Positions 41,938-49,753 of a stretch of 64,000 nucleotides of DNA are shown piece by piece. Location of the stretch: the NCBI GenBank assembly GCA_947447525.1, contig CANFJL010000002.1:1-64000 (forward strand). The letters are read 5' to 3'. The notes below the pieces were generated by a model. That model was not told the origin of the DNA, searched no databases, and saw only the letters and a program-made list of their open reading frames with translations. Made by a program: the position numbers and the translations under genes. This DNA is from Flavobacteriales bacterium (GTDB lineage Bacteria > Bacteroidota > Bacteroidia > Flavobacteriales_D > Crocinitomicaceae). The first letter of the stretch is position 1. Each line of letters starts with the position of its first letter.

Positions 41938-43635
41938 ATGAAATTAATTTGTTTAATAACATTATCGCTTGCAGTCAATACGATCAGTGCTCAAGTAAAT
42001 TCTTTGAATCTTCTTTATAATTCCATTCCTGGAATAGGTTGCCACTCAAATATGTCTGCATGTATTACAACGGGAGCTCAACCTGAGTCTGGAGCTCAAA
42101 TTATAGTTGATTGGACAGATGGAGATTCAGATACTTTAATGGCTTTTTCAGGACCAAATGCACAAAACTGTTATGTATTCGAACACGATTATACCCAAGC
42201 GGGTATATATGACGCTATAGTAACAGTGACTAGTGGAACCTTAGGTGGACAAAATATAGCTACTCAAACAATAGAGTGGGTCATTACGAGTACCTCCAAC
42301 TGCGGATTTTTTAACATTATATCCTTGCTGAATCCTTCTTCAACATTTTTATCAAATGTTCCCTATGATGTTGTAGATAATTTTAATGTGACTACGACTA
42401 TCTATCCTAAAAATTCCTTTGGAAATAATTACTACACTGAATTAGATGTTAATAGAACTTATACAGTGGGTATTAATACCAATTGGTTACAAAATAATGG
42501 GTATACTCAAACATCTCCTAACTTTATTATTAGCACTTTCGATATAACCGGTAAAGCTGAAAATGTTCCAATGAATATGACTTTACAGTGTAATGGAAAT
42601 GGATTGACACCTAATCTAGAAATCACTTCCGCAATGGCATTTCAATTTCTAGCTCCTATACAACAGGGTAATATTGCTGTTCAAGTTGCAAATGTGTCCT
42701 GCGGTAATTATGCTAATAGCACGATTAAAATTACAATACCATCTGGAATAACACCGATACTTACTAATACTCCAAATGCTTCCTTTGCTAATGATACGGT
42801 TACTGTATTAGTTCCATATTTGAGTGGAAATACTTCTGTTTCATTTCCGTGTTCTTTTAGTGGAAGCACACCGGCAGGAACTACTTTAAATTTCTATGTA
42901 AGTGTTTCTGCTGCAGGAGAGCAAGATTTTCTTTTTAATAATGTGCCATTCGTCGCGACAGTTTTGAATTCATATGATCCAAACGATAAGAATTGTAATT
43001 TACCAAGATATATTAATCCTAACGCGAAGGAAAATTTACAATATACAGTTCGTTTTCAAAATGATGGAAATTATCCCGCTTTAAACATTGTGGTTAGAGA
43101 CACTATATCAACAAATTTAGATTTATCGACGTTTAGATTTGTAGGTTCAAGTCATCCTGTCTCCTACAGTGTTGATCCAATTACTAGAGAAATATCTTTC
43201 AGATTCAGCGGAATTAATTTAGCGCCTTCTATGTTAAGTATAGAATATAGCCAAGGATATTTCTCCTATAATATTGATGAATTACCTGATTTGATCATAA
43301 ATTCCGAAATAGAAAATACGGCATACATTTATTTTGATTTCAATCCACCAATAATTACAAACACCACAATAAATACCAATGGATATTTAGGTTTATTGAA
43401 TCATGATAATGAATTTAAATTTAATATTTTTCCCAATCCAACGAATGGAAAATTCACTTTAGATCTTTCAGAGAAAGCATGCCTCAAAATATATTCTTTA
43501 ATTGGGTCTTTAGTTTATGATCAAGAAGTTGAAAAAGACCAAATGATAGATTTGTCCAACTTTGAAAAAGGAATTTATAACATTCAAGTCTCATCAGAAA
43601 ATTATACTTATTCTAAGAAATTAGTATTGGAATAG
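41938..43635 (+). CDS. T9SS-secreted protein with DUF11-like domain and type A sorting tail
   Basis: 565 residues from MKLICLITLSLAVNTISAQ, the signal peptide; the longer frame begins at a TTG and is unlikely. An N-terminal PKD-like part is followed by the Bacteroidota-typical segment YDPNDKNCNLP ... ENLQYTVRFQNDGNYPALNI ... IYFDFNPPIITNTT (DUF7619/DUF11-like). The type A sorting domain is FNIFPNPTNGKFTLDL ... GIYNIQVSS. It is exported by T9SS. Function is unknown, probably surface-attached. It is the first of three consecutive T9SS cargo genes. Confidence 0.88.
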   Translation: MKLICLITLSLAVNTISAQVNSLNLLYNSIPGIGCHSNMSACITTGAQPESGAQIIVDWTDGDSDTLMAFSGPNAQNCYVFEHDYTQAGIYDAIVTVTSGTLGGQNIATQTIEWVITSTSNCGFFNIISLLNPSSTFLSNVPYDVVDNFNVTTTIYPKNSFGNNYYTELDVNRTYTVGINTNWLQNNGYTQTSPNFIISTFDITGKAENVPMNMTLQCNGNGLTPNLEITSAMAFQFLAPIQQGNIAVQVANVSCGNYANSTIKITIPSGITPILTNTPNASFANDTVTVLVPYLSGNTSVSFPCSFSGSTPAGTTLNFYVSVSAAGEQDFLFNNVPFVATVLNSYDPNDKNCNLPRYINPNAKENLQYTVRFQNDGNYPALNIVVRDTISTNLDLSTFRFVGSSHPVSYSVDPITREISFRFSGINLAPSMLSIEYSQGYFSYNIDELPDLIINSEIENTAYIYFDFNPPIITNTTINTNGYLGLLNHDNEFKFNIFPNPTNGKFTLDLSEKACLKIYSLIGSLVYDQEVEKDQMIDLSNFEKGIYNIQVSSENYTYSKKLVLE

Positions 43636-43731
43636 GCAAGACATATTAACACTTTACCTAAATTCAAAAGGAATTATCTTTTTAAATAATCAGATTTTAT
43701 TATTTACTTATTTTTACAGAAATATCATGTT

Positions 43732-45027
43732 ATGAAATTTATAATTTTCACCTTCTTTTTAATGCTATCATTATCGGCATTTTCACAATTAGGCAATACG
43801 ATGTATGGACTTGCGCGCACTCCGAATCCAGCTGCAGTTTATGTAGCCACGATGAACCCGACAACTGGTATAGCGACGAATGTCAGTCCAACTTCAGTTT
43901 CATCCTCCATTAATTTAACAGGTGCAGCATTAAATCCTTATTCCAATCAATTTTGTTTTATTGGAGATACTGGATTAAAATCAATTGATCTAACAACAGG
44001 GCAAATAACAAACACGGCAACGGTTATTAATCCAAATGGAACAGGCTATTTTGATCTTTTTAGATTCAACACATCTGATTCCTTAATGTATGGTTTATCA
44101 CGAAGAAATATTACCAATCCACAAACAGGGGTAGTAACTGGGTCGATGTATTTGGCAACAATAGATGCGAATACAGGAACCATCAACGAAATTTCACCCA
44201 ACTCAATTGGACAAGGATTTTCGTATTCTGGAAGTGCCATTGATCCACATCAAATGGTATTTTATTATTCAAATGGCGCGCAATTGGTAGGATTAGATAT
44301 GTATACCGGAGGAATATTTTCTAATCCAACACTTTCTTTTCCAAACGGTGGACAATACTTTGACAATTTCACTTATAACTGTAGTGATACTTCATTATAT
44401 GGCTTGGTTCGAACCAACTATTACTCACAAGTTTATGATCCACAAACCATGATTACCTCTCAAGTTTTTGATTCAGCAAATGTTCATCTTGGAAAAGTAA
44501 ATGCGATGACTGGTGCAGTGACAAAAATTAGTACGCAGCCCATTGGTGTCATGGCCTTTTCTTTGAATGGAAGTTCGACCATAGACCCATTAAATATGAT
44601 TTATTATTTTATTAGTGGCTCTGGTTCAGGTATTGCAATTTATGGTGTTTCATTGCAAACAGGGCTCTTGGTAAGTCAACAACCCATCAGCAATACTGGG
44701 GCGCTTTACTTCGATATGATTCGAATTCAAAATGATTGTTACGAATCGCAACCCACTAGATTTGCTTCATCAGCTGCAGTTGAAGATCAAATATTAAAAA
44801 CTACTAATGTCCGCGTTTACCCTAATCCTTTTGTAGATCAAATCACCATTTCTAGTGAAATTCAGATGCAAAAAATTGAACTTTTTCAAGCGAATGGATC
44901 ACTAATATCCGTAAATGAGATCTCCGGTAAAGAATTCAACTTAGAAACAAATCATTTGCTTAAAGGCATTTATTTTCTTCAAGTGACCAATTCAAAAGGT
45001 AAAGAAACTGTGAAGATTATTAAATAG
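43732..45027 (+). CDS. T9SS-secreted beta-propeller-like protein
   Basis: The 431-residue protein has a signal peptide (to LSAFSQ). It carries repeated units of the type YGLARTPNPAAVYVATMNPT / LYGLVRTNYYSQ and GAALNPYSNQFCFIGDTGL / GSAIDPHQMVFYYSNGAQL, which suggest a beta-propeller or YVTN-like fold. The C-terminal sorting domain is VYPNPFVDQITISSE ... LKGIYFLQVTNSKGKETVKIIK. The last 68 codons and ~125 downstream bases are duplicated at 46094-46424. A -7-like TATTTTTA precedes the gene. Confidence 0.85.
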   Translation: MKFIIFTFFLMLSLSAFSQLGNTMYGLARTPNPAAVYVATMNPTTGIATNVSPTSVSSSINLTGAALNPYSNQFCFIGDTGLKSIDLTTGQITNTATVINPNGTGYFDLFRFNTSDSLMYGLSRRNITNPQTGVVTGSMYLATIDANTGTINEISPNSIGQGFSYSGSAIDPHQMVFYYSNGAQLVGLDMYTGGIFSNPTLSFPNGGQYFDNFTYNCSDTSLYGLVRTNYYSQVYDPQTMITSQVFDSANVHLGKVNAMTGAVTKISTQPIGVMAFSLNGSSTIDPLNMIYYFISGSGSGIAIYGVSLQTGLLVSQQPISNTGALYFDMIRIQNDCYESQPTRFASSAAVEDQILKTTNVRVYPNPFVDQITISSEIQMQKIELFQANGSLISVNEISGKEFNLETNHLLKGIYFLQVTNSKGKETVKIIK

Positions 45028-45154
45028 ATTTTGATCTTTTGAATCATTCAGTTCGAACCCTCGAAATGAAGTTGGAGACATCAAGAAACAAAATTAACCG
45101 CAGGAATTTTCAATGTAAAATCACTATATTTACCCTGAAAAAATGTATATTTTG
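44823..45154 (+). repeat. Direct repeat copy 1 (T9SS sorting domain plus downstream promoter region)
   Basis: This ~332-base segment covers the 3' end of the 43732 gene, the intergenic region and a promoter-like TATATTTTG. It matches 46094-46424 at roughly 90% identity by eye, better in the coding part than after it. Confidence 0.9.
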
Positions 45155-45178
45155 ATAAGTCTAATCAAGTTAATTATA

Positions 45179-46063
45179 ATGTCTTTTTATTATTATGCAT
45201 ATACCGTTCGTATAAAATTAATAATCGTGCCTGCCTTCTTATTTATATCATTCCTTAACTTTTCCCAGTCGGAGTCGATAGAAATTAACCCTTCCTTAAT
45301 CTATATGAATGTCTATGATATAGTAGACACTGCAGTTTCTTCCTATACTCCTTTTGGGTGTGCCACAAAATCCTATACTCTCGATGTTGATCAAAATAAT
45401 GTCACTGATTTTACGCTAACCACTTCATGTTATATGGGGGGGTTAGGAGGAAATAATGAAATTTCATTAAGTTCATCAGACAGCAGTTACTTTGCTATAG
45501 ATACCAATGTTATAGATACAATAGGATCTGTTTTTTCAGGTCAAATTGTGTATTATCCTGCAATATTTTCACTAGTAAAAGAACTTGAATATAATGACAC
45601 CGTTTGGATGGGGCAATGCAATCAACAGACGCTAACAAACATAGCCTATTATGCCTATGGTAATTACCCCAGTTTTATCAGTTATCATTCCATGGATTCA
45701 TGGATATCTGGTGACCATTACATCGGGTTTCGAAAGAAAATTGAAGGGGTTAATCACCTGGGTTGGATTAAGTTAAATGTATCAAATTACAATCAATTTA
45801 CAGTGAAGGAATATGCCCTGAGTTTTTTGGATTCCCCGATTAAAATATATCCTAATCCTGTAGTTGACAATGTAACAATACAATGTGGTTATTTGGAAAA
45901 CTCAGATTTTAAGGTATACAATGTTTTAGGGGAAATTGTCCTTCAAAGCAAATTAGTAAAAGGTTTGAATCAGGTTGATTTAAGTGAATTGCGTCATGGT
46001 GTGTATTCTCTTCAAGTTTCAGGTTTGGATTATTTTATTCAAAAACAAATTGTTAAGTTGTGA
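45179..46063 (+). CDS. T9SS-secreted hypothetical protein
   Basis: 294 residues from ATG 45179 (MSFYYYAYTVRIKLIIVPAF, signal-peptide-like). An in-frame ATG at 45143 would lie inside or before the promoter-like TATATTTTG at 45146-45154, so I prefer the later start. The middle part has VDQNNVTDFTLTTSCYMGGLGG (calcium-site-like acidic run) and DHYIGFRKKIEGVNHLGWIKL, a motif common in short Bacteroidota secreted proteins. It ends with a type A sorting domain (IKIYPNPVVDNVTIQ ... GVYSLQVSG). It lies between the two copies of the 330-base repeat, so it may have arrived by recombination. Confidence 0.75.
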   Translation: MSFYYYAYTVRIKLIIVPAFLFISFLNFSQSESIEINPSLIYMNVYDIVDTAVSSYTPFGCATKSYTLDVDQNNVTDFTLTTSCYMGGLGGNNEISLSSSDSSYFAIDTNVIDTIGSVFSGQIVYYPAIFSLVKELEYNDTVWMGQCNQQTLTNIAYYAYGNYPSFISYHSMDSWISGDHYIGFRKKIEGVNHLGWIKLNVSNYNQFTVKEYALSFLDSPIKIYPNPVVDNVTIQCGYLENSDFKVYNVLGEIVLQSKLVKGLNQVDLSELRHGVYSLQVSGLDYFIQKQIVKL

Positions 46064-46095
46064 TTTTTAAGTTTTAATAGACTTTTTAATCTTTA

Positions 46096-46299
46096 ATCCT
46101 TTTGTAGATCAAATCACCATTTCCAGTGAAATTCAGATGCGAAGAATAGAACTGTTCCAAGCGAATGGATCATTAATGAGCGTAAATGAGATCTCTGGTA
46201 AAGAATTCAACTTAGAAACAAATCATTTGCTTAAAGGCATTTATTTTCTTCAAGTGACCAATTTAAAAGGTAAAGAAACTGTGAAGATTATTAAATAGA
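46096..46299 (+). pseudogene. Orphan T9SS type A sorting-domain fragment
   Basis: The frame reads NPFVDQITISSEIQMRRIEL ... LKGIYFLQVTNLKGKETVKI and ends in TAG. It copies the last ~67 residues of the 43732 product without any start codon, signal peptide or passenger. The reading frame is intact and several differences are conservative or silent, so the duplication is fairly recent or the fragment was until recently part of a gene. Confidence 0.8.
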
Positions 46300-46416
46300 T
46301 TTTGATCTTATAAATAATTCAGTTCGAACCCTCGAAATGAAGTTGGAGCCATCAATAACCAAAATTATTCGATAGAATTTTCTGTATTAAATCACTTTAT
46401 TTACCGTGAAAAATTG

Positions 46417-46424
46417 TATATTTG
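46417..46424 (+). promoter_or_regulatory. -7 element (TATATTTG) upstream of fic
   Basis: An exact TAnnTTTG lies 34 bases before the fic ATG, at the end of repeat copy 2. In repeat copy 1 the equivalent site has one extra T (TATATTTTG). Confidence 0.55.
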
Positions 46425-46458
46425 AATATATTTTCACGATAAATATAACCTCTAAATA

Positions 46459-47346
46459 ATGATCAACCAGACCACAAAAGATAAAATTCAGATATTGCAC
46501 GGTCAATATTTAAATTTAGCAAAGGGAAATGAATCAATATTAAAGGAAATAACCCTAGCCGAAATTCCTGAGTTGGTTTATAACTCGAACGCTATCGAAA
46601 ATTCAACCCTTTCTTTGGAAGATACAGAAAAAATCCTTGCAGGGGGAAGTATAGATCGAAAAGTAAATGTCCGGGAAGTTTATGAAGCCAAAAATTTGGC
46701 CAATATTACCGAATCCTTATTAGAAAAAAACTTTTCCTTACTCCACATTAAACACATTTTAAGCTTTCATAAAACTTTGCTTACTAACATAGACGATAAT
46801 ATTTCCGGTCGATTTAGAGTTGGCAAAGAATGGGTGCGTGTTGGCAATCACTTAGGAGCAAATCCACAGTTTGTTCCTACACTTATGCAAGAACTTGTTG
46901 ATAATTATAACCAGAATAAAATCAGTTATTTTTTAGATGCCGTCGCACATTTCCACGCAGAGTTTGAAACCATTCACCCCTTTGTTGATGGAAATGGGCG
47001 AATGGGTAGAGTGCTTATTAATCTGCAGTTAATTAATTTAGGATTGCCGCCAATTATTATTCAAAATAAAAGTAAACATACTGAATACTATCCGCTATTT
47101 ACACAGTACCAGTCAACACTTAAATTTGGTGGTTTTACCGAGTTGTTTGCCTTACTATTACAAGAATCTATGCACAAAAGAATAAGCATACTTGAATCAA
47201 AAAAAATAATTCCACTTGCACTATGGGCATCGCAAAAAGGAGTAAAACCAAATATTGCAGCCAATAAAGCCAAAAGACAAACTATTCCTGCCTTCCGAAT
47301 GCGAGAAAAATGGATGATTGCGGAAGAATTTACATTAAGTCAATAA
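46459..47346 (+). CDS. Fic-family protein (predicted AMP-transferase)
   Basis: The 295-residue protein has the Fic core motif HPFVDGNGRMGR preceded by FHAEFETI. An N-terminal inhibitory helix fits (S/T)xxxE(G/N) at SNAIEN, marking a class II Fic enzyme whose own helix blocks ATP. The C-terminus (PLALWASQKGVKPNIAANKA, then KRQTIPAFRMREKW) looks like the excisionase-like/winged-helix DNA-binding tail of this family, so the gene seems complete. Such enzymes AMPylate protein targets; the target is unknown. It lies between two sets of duplicated sequence, next to a toxin-antitoxin pair. Confidence 0.9.
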   Translation: MINQTTKDKIQILHGQYLNLAKGNESILKEITLAEIPELVYNSNAIENSTLSLEDTEKILAGGSIDRKVNVREVYEAKNLANITESLLEKNFSLLHIKHILSFHKTLLTNIDDNISGRFRVGKEWVRVGNHLGANPQFVPTLMQELVDNYNQNKISYFLDAVAHFHAEFETIHPFVDGNGRMGRVLINLQLINLGLPPIIIQNKSKHTEYYPLFTQYQSTLKFGGFTELFALLLQESMHKRISILESKKIIPLALWASQKGVKPNIAANKAKRQTIPAFRMREKWMIAEEFTLSQ

Positions 47347-47373
47347 TTATTGAATTAGAGAAATAATTACATC

Positions 47374-47421
47374 AAAAAAAAAGCGCCAACCAAAGGCAGG
47401 CGCTTGCATCAGAGTGGAGTC
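47374..47421 (-). repeat. Degenerate copy (i) of the ssrA 3' end and terminator
   Basis: Contains the terminator hairpin AAGCGCC/GGCGCTT (47381-47405) followed by the bases through GAGTGGAGTC, which match the tmRNA acceptor end at 48316-48364 with one change. A decayed T-arm-like TTCTCGAACC follows at 47432-47441. It lies 28 bases beyond the fic stop and could also terminate hepT transcripts. Confidence 0.85.
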
Positions 47422-47463
47422 CACTGACTTGTTCTCGAACCAATTTTTGGAGGATTTTGAGTC

Positions 47464-47802
47464 TTATCTATTCTTGAGAATGAAAATCTCGTTAGATAAT
47501 TTTGGAATGTCTTTTTGAATTATTGCCCATATCATCTCAGGTTCAACGGAGTCGTATGCGTGCGCAATAATATTTCTCAAGCCAATGATATTTTTGATTG
47601 AAGATATTTCAATTATTGGACTTATTTCAGTTATTTTTTTGATGGCTTCACCAAGAATTTCTAAATCTCGCTCGATTGCTCTTTGCAAAATTATGTCAGA
47701 CTTAAATAGATTGAAATTATTGTCTGTTTTTGTTTTTATAGCTTCAATTTCTATAATGATACTTTCGATATCGAGAAAATATTTTAATAGTTTATGCTGC
47801 AT
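47464..47802 (-). CDS. hepT: HepT-family toxin (HEPN ribonuclease)
   Basis: About 112 residues from MQHKLLKYFLDIE. The start at 47802 is preferred over an upstream Met because it gives a short 11-base overlap with mntA. The helical HEPN domain has the catalytic RNIIAHAYD motif (Rx4HxY), including the Tyr that MntA AMPylates in characterised pairs. HepT proteins cleave RNA and are silenced by the partner nucleotidyltransferase. The gene lies between duplicated ssrA 3' ends. Confidence 0.9.
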   Translation of the reverse strand: MQHKLLKYFLDIESIIIEIEAIKTKTDNNFNLFKSDIILQRAIERDLEILGEAIKKITEISPIIEISSIKNIIGLRNIIAHAYDSVEPEMIWAIIQKDIPKLSNEIFILKNR

Positions 47803-48100
47803 ACAATTCGACTTTTGATTGCTCAATTTCTTCAATTAACACTCTATTTCTTAAAGATTTTTTAGTGACTAAATCAATTTTTCTTCCCATCAATGCTTCT
47901 AATTTCTCTAAATATGAAAAGTAATTGTCAGCATAGTCCAATAAGTGAAGATCATCTGAAAACTGAACCAAAAGATCAATATCACTTTCTTCGTTCATTG
48001 TTTCCCTTGCAGCCGAACCAAATAAAGCTATTGAAGAAACGCGATGCATTTTACTCAATGCAATTATTTGATCAATTTTATCTTCTATTATTTTTATCAT
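47792..48100 (-). CDS. mntA: MntA-family nucleotidyltransferase antitoxin
   Basis: The 102-residue minimal nucleotidyltransferase has the GSx10DxD signature (GSAARETMNEESDIDLL) and a downstream Asp-containing strand (KIDLVTKKSL). In HepT/MntA systems the antitoxin adds AMP to the HepT tyrosine and blocks its RNase activity. It is encoded immediately upstream of hepT with an 11-base overlap, the usual order for this module. Confidence 0.92.
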   Translation of the reverse strand: MIKIIEDKIDQIIALSKMHRVSSIALFGSAARETMNEESDIDLLVQFSDDLHLLDYADNYFSYLEKLEALMGRKIDLVTKKSLRNRVLIEEIEQSKVELYAA

Positions 48101-48145
48101 TTAAAGTCAAATATACAAAATATGATTATTATATTGAATAAAATG

Positions 48146-48199
48146 AAAAAAGCGCCAACCAAAGGCAGGCGCTTACATCAGAGTGGAGTCGGAGGGGTT
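48146..48199 (-). repeat. Copy (ii) of the ssrA 3' end and terminator
   Basis: Identical to 48320-48373 through GGAGGGGTT apart from the length of the A-run. It then departs exactly inside the tmRNA T-arm. This is the pattern expected when an element integrates at the 3' end of an RNA gene. Confidence 0.9.
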
Positions 48200-48315
48200 A
48201 GCTGCGCTGAGCCCTCATAACTAACGTGCAGTGGATGCAAGCACCTATTCACTGTGTTCATTAGCTCTTTTTTTTTTACTTTTTCTCACTTGAGCGCGCT
48301 CAGATTCGATAAGAC

Positions 48316-48348
48316 AAAAAAAAAAGCGCCAACCAAAGGCAGGCGCTT
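48316..48348 (-). terminator. Rho-independent terminator of ssrA
   Basis: The 7-bp GC-rich stem AAGCGCC/GGCGCTT has an 11-base loop and is followed by at least 8 T on the minus strand. It lies 9 bases past the tmRNA 3' end. Confidence 0.88.
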
Positions 48349-48357
48349 ACATCAGAG

Positions 48358-48757
48358 TGGAGTCGGAGGGGTTCGAACCCTCGTCCAAACGACGAATATT
48401 CTAGCTTTCTACATGCTTATTTCTTGATTGATTTTCGATTGTGAGACGGACAAGAACACCCAAACCCACAACTTAGCTTCTAAAGTTTCGCAAACGCTTA
48501 GAAACATCGCGAATGCTAGCCTGATGGGATGAACTTCCGATTGGTAAATCTAACAGGCAGAGATCTACCGGAAGTACTCGTCCAACCTACTAAACTTCGA
48601 TCGGATAAAGCCAACTAACTATCAGTTAATTAAGCAGCAAGTGCGTATGACGTATTGTCAATTATAGTTCGAGACAAGATATTAAAGAGGTTCATCTCAA
48701 CCCTCTGCATGCTGACACTTGACTACCGCTATCGCTGTCAAATCCAATGTCGACCCC
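48358..48757 (-). ncRNA. ssrA: Transfer-messenger RNA (tmRNA)
   Basis: This ~400-base RNA has its 5' end GGGGUCG (48757-48751) pairing with CGACUCC (48365-48359) as a seven-pair acceptor stem, and a T-arm with GGTTCGAACC near 48370-48380. The D-like segment GATTTGACAGC, typical of one-piece tmRNAs, follows the 5' stem. The tag frame ends DNTSYALAA-stop at 48659-48630; the resume codon is not certain to me. CCA is not encoded. tmRNA rescues stalled ribosomes with SmpB and tags products for proteolysis. A -7 element lies upstream at 48772-48779. Confidence 0.95.
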
Positions 48758-48771
48758 AAAGAACTTAGATG

Positions 48772-48779
48772 CAAAGATA
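48772..48779 (-). promoter_or_regulatory. -7 element (TATCTTTG) of ssrA
   Basis: An exact TAnnTTTG lies 14 bases before the mature tmRNA 5' end, consistent with a short leader removed by RNase P. Confidence 0.6.
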
Positions 48780-48829
48780 GAGAATAATAAACGCCTTCCT
48801 TGAATTTTGTGAAATTTTAGGCAAAAAAA

Positions 48830-48850
48830 AAGTAGGAACATGTCCTACTT
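48830..48850 (-). terminator. Terminator of the DUF2795 gene
   Basis: The hairpin AAGTAGGA/TCCTACTT has a 5-base loop and is followed by nine T on the minus strand. It lies 22 bases past the stop at 48873 and separates that gene from the ssrA promoter. Confidence 0.85.
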
Positions 48851-48872
48851 CTGATTATAATATTATCTAAAA

Positions 48873-49094
48873 TCAATATTCATCTTCGTTGAATAGAAAG
48901 TCTTCTCTGGAAGGGTAGTCCGGCCAAATTTCTTCTATACTTTCATATACATCTCCTTCGTCTTCTAAGTCTTGTAAGTTTTCAACTACTTCTAAAGGTG
49001 CTCCTGTACGAATGGCAAAATCAATCAATTCATCCTTGGATGCTGGCCATGGCGCGTCTTCTAAATAGGATGCTAATTCTAGTGTCCAGTACAT
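48873..49094 (-). CDS. DUF2795 domain-containing small acidic protein
   Basis: The 73-residue protein is very acidic, with MYWTLELASYLEDAPWPASK and ELIDFAIRTGAPLEVVENL. It matches a highly conserved small DUF2795 protein found across Bacteroidota. Function is unknown. It has its own promoter (49129-49158) and terminator, so it is an independent unit. Confidence 0.88.
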   Translation of the reverse strand: MYWTLELASYLEDAPWPASKDELIDFAIRTGAPLEVVENLQDLEDEGDVYESIEEIWPDYPSREDFLFNEDEY

Positions 49095-49128
49095 ATTTTA
49101 TGCTTTTAATTTTTGTTTCTAATTTCGG

Positions 49129-49158
49129 CAAAAGTAATCTTTATTTTGAACTTTGCAA
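49129..49158 (-). promoter_or_regulatory. Promoter of the DUF2795 gene
   Basis: On the minus strand, TTG (49158-49156) is followed after 19 bases by TACTTTTG (49136-49129). This is a full -33/-7 Bacteroidota match, 34 bases upstream of the ATG. Confidence 0.7.
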
Positions 49159-49203
49159 GGAATTCATCAATAGATCTAAAATAATTTGTAAAATTTATCT
49201 TAT

Positions 49204-49752
49204 TTACATCTTTGGATGCCACGCTTGTTCTTGAGCATCAAGGTCTTGTGCTAGTTTTCTACCCAAAACAAAAAAGTAATCACTCAAGCGATTTACATAG
49301 GATAAAAGTACCATCTCAATAGGGTTTTGCTCATGTAATTCTACCATTATGCGCTCCGCTCTCCTGCAAACACATCTTGTGATGTGACAAGCAGAAACCG
49401 TTGGATGACCACCAGGAAGTATAAAGAATTTCATTGGGGGTAATTGTGATTCCATTGCATCTATCCAATCTTCCAATTGGGTAACATCGTTTTCCTTGAT
49501 TTCAGGTAATGCCATGCTTGTTTTTTCTGGATCTTGAGCCAAATGGGAACCAATAGTGAACAAGCGATCTTGAATTTCAATCAGCTGCGCAACATACTCA
49601 GGATTGATCTGCTGATCTCTTAGCATTCCAATGTGCGCATTTAATTCATCTACGGTTCCATAAGCATCGATTCGGATGGAATGTTTTGAAACTCTAGTAC
49701 CACCAATTAATCCGGTCTTTCCCGTATCTCCCTTTTTTGTATATATCTTCAT
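49204..49752 (-). CDS. Cob(I)yrinic acid a,c-diamide adenosyltransferase (PduO-type)
   Basis: The 182-residue protein starts MKIYTKKGDTGKTGLIGG, the ATP-binding loop of PduO-type enzymes. It has IDAYGTVDELNAHIG, a conserved CRRAERIMVEL and LSYVNRLSDYFFVLGR. It adenosylates cobalamin to the coenzyme B12 form. The start is 2 bases after the ispH stop, so the two genes are probably co-transcribed. No other B12 gene is present in the window. Confidence 0.95.
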   Translation of the reverse strand: MKIYTKKGDTGKTGLIGGTRVSKHSIRIDAYGTVDELNAHIGMLRDQQINPEYVAQLIEIQDRLFTIGSHLAQDPEKTSMALPEIKENDVTQLEDWIDAMESQLPPMKFFILPGGHPTVSACHITRCVCRRAERIMVELHEQNPIEMVLLSYVNRLSDYFFVLGRKLAQDLDAQEQAWHPKM

Positions 49753-49753
49753 T

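Larger units (their letters stand above)
46094..46424 (+). repeat. Direct repeat copy 2
   Basis: Matches 44823-45154. It begins ~30 bases after the stop of the 45179 gene and ends in an exact TAnnTTTG element that can serve the fic gene. It includes the T-arm-like 13-mer GTTCGAACCCTCG (46322-46334). Confidence 0.9.
46064..46458. other. Intergenic region with no intact gene
   Basis: This 395-base stretch holds copy 2 of the direct repeat, with its orphan sorting domain, and then the Fic promoter. Nothing else is recognisable. Confidence 0.8.
48101..48357. other. Intergenic spacer between mntA and ssrA
   Basis: It holds two copies of the ssrA terminator (48146-48174 and 48316-48348). Between them is a hairpin-forming GC-richer stretch (48198-48222, GGGTTAGC ... 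GCTGAGCCC), which looks like a T-arm whose loop has been replaced. No gene is recognisable. Confidence 0.75.

Noticed and set aside
48316..48373. The three spaced copies of the AAGCGCC...GGCGCTT sequence as a CRISPR array
   Set aside because: Spacing is irregular (about 770 and 170 bases), one interval holds genes, and the repeat is the ssrA terminator and 3' end.
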